A stretch of 64,000 nucleotides of DNA. Origin: Xiphias gladius. Taxonomy: Eukaryota; Chordata; Actinopteri; Istiophoriformes; Xiphiidae. Of this stretch, positions 61,389-64,000 are shown in pieces. The notes under the pieces were generated by a model, which saw only the letters and a program-made list of their open reading frames with translations, had not been told where the DNA came from and made no database searches. The number at the start of each line of letters is the position of its first letter. The stretch's first letter is position 1. The stretch is taken from positions 9,000,001 to 9,064,000 of the forward strand of contig NC_053420.1 in the NCBI RefSeq assembly GCF_016859285.1, written 5' to 3'. Position numbers and translations under genes: made by a program.

Positions 61389-61866
61389 ATCATCACTGTG
61401 CTTCATGTAGACTGATGCACCAGACAGCCTGTGAAAGAGGATCTCAGTTTAGTTAGGACAGGATTATAGGCTGCAGTACAGAATCGCATTTCGTGAACCA
61501 TCAAGCATCAGAAGTGCTCCGGGCACGCACACGTCTCCTCAGGAGGAGCTGCAATGTGAAAACCCAAAGGGGCTGAAGTGAGGCCTCCTGACTACTGCCA
61601 CGACTGTCTACAACAAGAAAAAAACATTACTAATATTCAGATTTAGTCAACCGATTTTACTATTACCAAGGATGAATAGGCATTATCACTGCATACAGTG
61701 ACATACTGTTCATATGGACCAGTAGGGGCCTACTAAACCTACTTGTAGGTTCAGGGGGCTGTTACAAAACATGATATGCAGCATAGGCTAAGAAGTTGGC
61801 GTGCTAACAACAAGAAACCTAAAGAAGAAAATGCATTTGACCGCATGCCAAACACAATAAAATAAC

Positions 61867-61915
61867 ATGACTAAGAGTCTACACTCATGCTAATGGTTCT
61901 ATGAGGCTGTGTGTT
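61867..61915 (+). repeat. Interspersed repeat family C, copy 3, left part
   Basis: ACTAAGAGTCTACACTCATGC and the following bases match the start of family C copy 2 at 28200. The match is then interrupted by the Tc1-like element and resumes near 63112. Confidence 0.6.
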
Positions 61916-63111
61916 CAGTGGCTTCAGAAAGTATTCAGACCCCTTCACTTTTTACACTCTTTATCATGTTGTAGATTTAATTTTAAATGGATAAAATTGC
62001 CATTTTAAAAATCAAAAACTGAAATCTCTCCTTATAAGTATTCAGACCCTTAATTCAGTACTTTGTAGAAGCCCCTTTGGCAGCAATTACAGCCTTGAAT
62101 CTTCTTGGGAAAGTCTCAACATGCTTTGCACACCAGGATTTGGGGAGCTTATCCCATTATTCCTGGCAGATCCTCTCAACCTCCGTCAGATTGGATGGGA
62201 AGCCTCTGTGAACTGCCGTTTTTCAGGTCTCTCCACAGATGTTCTGTGGGGTTTAAGTCTGGGCTTTCGCTGAGCCACTCAAGGACAGTCAGAGACTTGT
62301 CCTGAAACCACTCCAGCATTGTCTTGGCTGTATGCTTCAGGTCATTGTTGTGCTGAAAGTTGAACCATAACTCTGTCACCCTGGAGCAGGATTTCTTCAA
62401 GGACCTCTCTGTATTTGGCTGCATTCATCCTTCCCTCAATTCTGACCCGTCTCCCTGTCCCTGCTGCTGAGAAGCACCCCCATGGCATGATACTGCCACC
62501 ACCATGCTCAAACTGGCTTCGGTCTAGCTACAATACCATAATGGCCTGATTGATGGAGTACTGCTGAGATGACCGTCCTTCCAGCAGGTTCTCCCATCTC
62601 TGCAGAGAACTTCTGACGCTCTGTTAAAGAGACTGTTGGGTTCTTGGTCACCTCCCTGACCAATGCCATTCTGGCCTGGTTACTCAGTTTGGTCAGACGG
62701 CCAACTCTAGGAAGAGTCCCGGTGGTTCCAGACTTCTTCCATTTCCCAACTGAGGCCACTGTGCTCCTGGGAACACTCAAAGCTTTAAAAATGATTTTAT
62801 ACTCTTGCCCCGATCTATGCATCGCCACAATTTTATGATGGAGGTCTACAGAGAGTTCCTTGTTACTTCATGGCTTGATTTATGTCCTGATGTGCAGTGT
62901 GAATTGCGGGACTTTATACACATAGGTGTGTGCCTTTCTGAACTATGTCCAGTCAATTCAATTTGCCAAACGTGGTTCTAGACACATCTCAAGGAAAATT
63001 AAAGCAAACAGGATGCATCAGACCACAATTTAGAGTTCCAGAGCAAAGAGTCTGAATATTTTTGTAAATTATAGATTTCAGTTTTAAATTTTTAATAAAT
63101 TTGCATTGAGT
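61916..63111 (-). mobile_element. Decayed Tc1-like transposon
   Basis: The left terminus CAGTGGCTTCAGAAAGTATT is a well-known fish Tc1-like end. The transposase runs on the minus strand. Its N-terminal helix-turn-helix part is readable at about 62828-62510 (GQEYKIIFKALSVPRSTVAS, then GRLTKLSNQARMALVREV). The C-terminal part with SPDLNPTEHLWRDLKN is readable at about 62424-62176. Frame shifts and stops separate them, and much of the central catalytic region is missing. The far terminus is lost or strongly diverged. The element cannot encode an active transposase. Confidence 0.88.
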
Positions 63112-63780
63112 TAAATGCTATTGTCAACATGCTGATGCTAGCAGGTAATATTCACCAGGTTCAACGATAAAAACAATGGAGAGAAAACGCACACCATTCT
63201 AGTAGGGTGCTGGCTGGAACGCAGGCATCAAGAAAGAAAGGGAAAGCCACATACTCGTAACTTTAATGCATTTGTTTCAACTACTGAAGATCAGCAGTTT
63301 GCGGAATCACTGATTTTACCTGGTTAGCATGCTAACGTTTGATAATTAGCCTTAAACACAAAGTGAGACTGAGGCTGATGGGAATATCATTAGTTTAGAG
63401 AGTACTTGGTAATAAACCACGGAACTGGACAAACTGAAACTTTGACCTGATGATGATGCTAGATGAAAAGTCAGGGGATCTGCAAGTTATTACAACTAAT
63501 ACTAAGGGGGGTGCTATATGTGTATCAAATTTCATGGCAAGCCATCCAATAGTTGCTGAGACATTTCACTCAAAACCACTCATGTGAATTGCATTTGGCA
63601 CTAGAGGAAGAGTCAGAGGATTACAAGCTTCGTTATGATACATCGTATGGGCACATTGAATGCCTCTACCAAAAGTCATGTCAATCCATCTAATATTTGG
63701 TAGGATATTTTAGTTTGGAGCAAAGTTTGGCCCGACAGACTGGCCTACGGACACCCCGACATCCCTGCAGGCACACCGCT
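63112..63780 (+). repeat. Interspersed repeat family C, copy 3, right part
   Basis: It resumes with TTAAATGCTATTGTCAACATG and continues with GTTAGCATGCTAACG, ACTGAGGCTGATGGGAATATC, CAAATTTCATGGC and GAGACATTTCACTCA, all in the order of copy 2 at 28260-28620. Confidence 0.7.
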
Positions 63781-64000
63781 AGCATGGTTAAAAAAAGATG
63801 TCCTCTTGCATATGTTTGTCAAGGAAGCTACATTAGTCTCTCGTAAGGGTACGCCCAATGATATAATCTTATCCTAGGGATGTAATACTGACTTCATCAC
63901 CAGACTCCAAGCACAGGCTGCAAAACTGTATGACTAATCCTCTCTCAGTAAAATGCAAAATGCAAATTTGGCCGGAAAAAAACAACTTTAGATGCACAAA

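Overview
The window looks like nuclear DNA of a bony fish, probably a percomorph teleost. It has AT-rich intergenic DNA, short GT-AG introns, many CA/TG microsatellites, several decayed Tc1-like transposons and families of short interspersed elements. It holds muscle and neuronal genes in an order also known from human 1q32.1. No prokaryotic, plasmid or CRISPR features were seen. The organism call is inference from these traits.

Layout. About 2.3-15.6 kb (+): a complete or nearly complete igfn1-type gene, 22 exons, 7 Ig-like and 4 fibronectin-III domains, with a tandem Gly/Ser/Asp octad repeat in its linker. About 15.6-18.3 kb: transposon debris (LTR-like piece, Tc1 remnant, two copies of a palindromic interspersed repeat). 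18.3-21.0 kb (+): a four-exon gene for a single-pass membrane coiled-coil protein that I do not recognise; an in-frame TAG precedes 114 further open acidic codons. 23.8-31.5 kb (+): a six-exon gene matching only the small-subunit (M20/M21) C-terminal part of PPP1R12B, with two introns that must use GC donors. 37.5-45.4 kb (-): a complete eight-exon synaptotagmin gene, best called syt2. 45.4-64 kb: no convincing gene, many repeats, and two weak candidate coding exons on the minus strand near 59.3 and 61.2 kb.

How the genes relate. IGFN1 is a sarcomeric Z-disc-associated protein; the PPP1R12B small subunit tunes myosin light-chain phosphatase in muscle; SYT2 is the fast calcium sensor of synaptic vesicles, prominent at neuromuscular junctions. 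PPP1R12B and SYT2 lie tail-to-tail in human as here, so the block is best read as conserved synteny, not a functional operon.

I found no evidence for a wholly new biological system. The items most worth checking are the stand-alone phosphatase small-subunit gene with its paired GC-AG introns, the interrupted reading frame of the coiled-coil gene, the uncertain igfn1 start, and a clean 216-base candidate exon near 61.2 kb. All exon coordinates were read by eye from splice signals and frame continuity.
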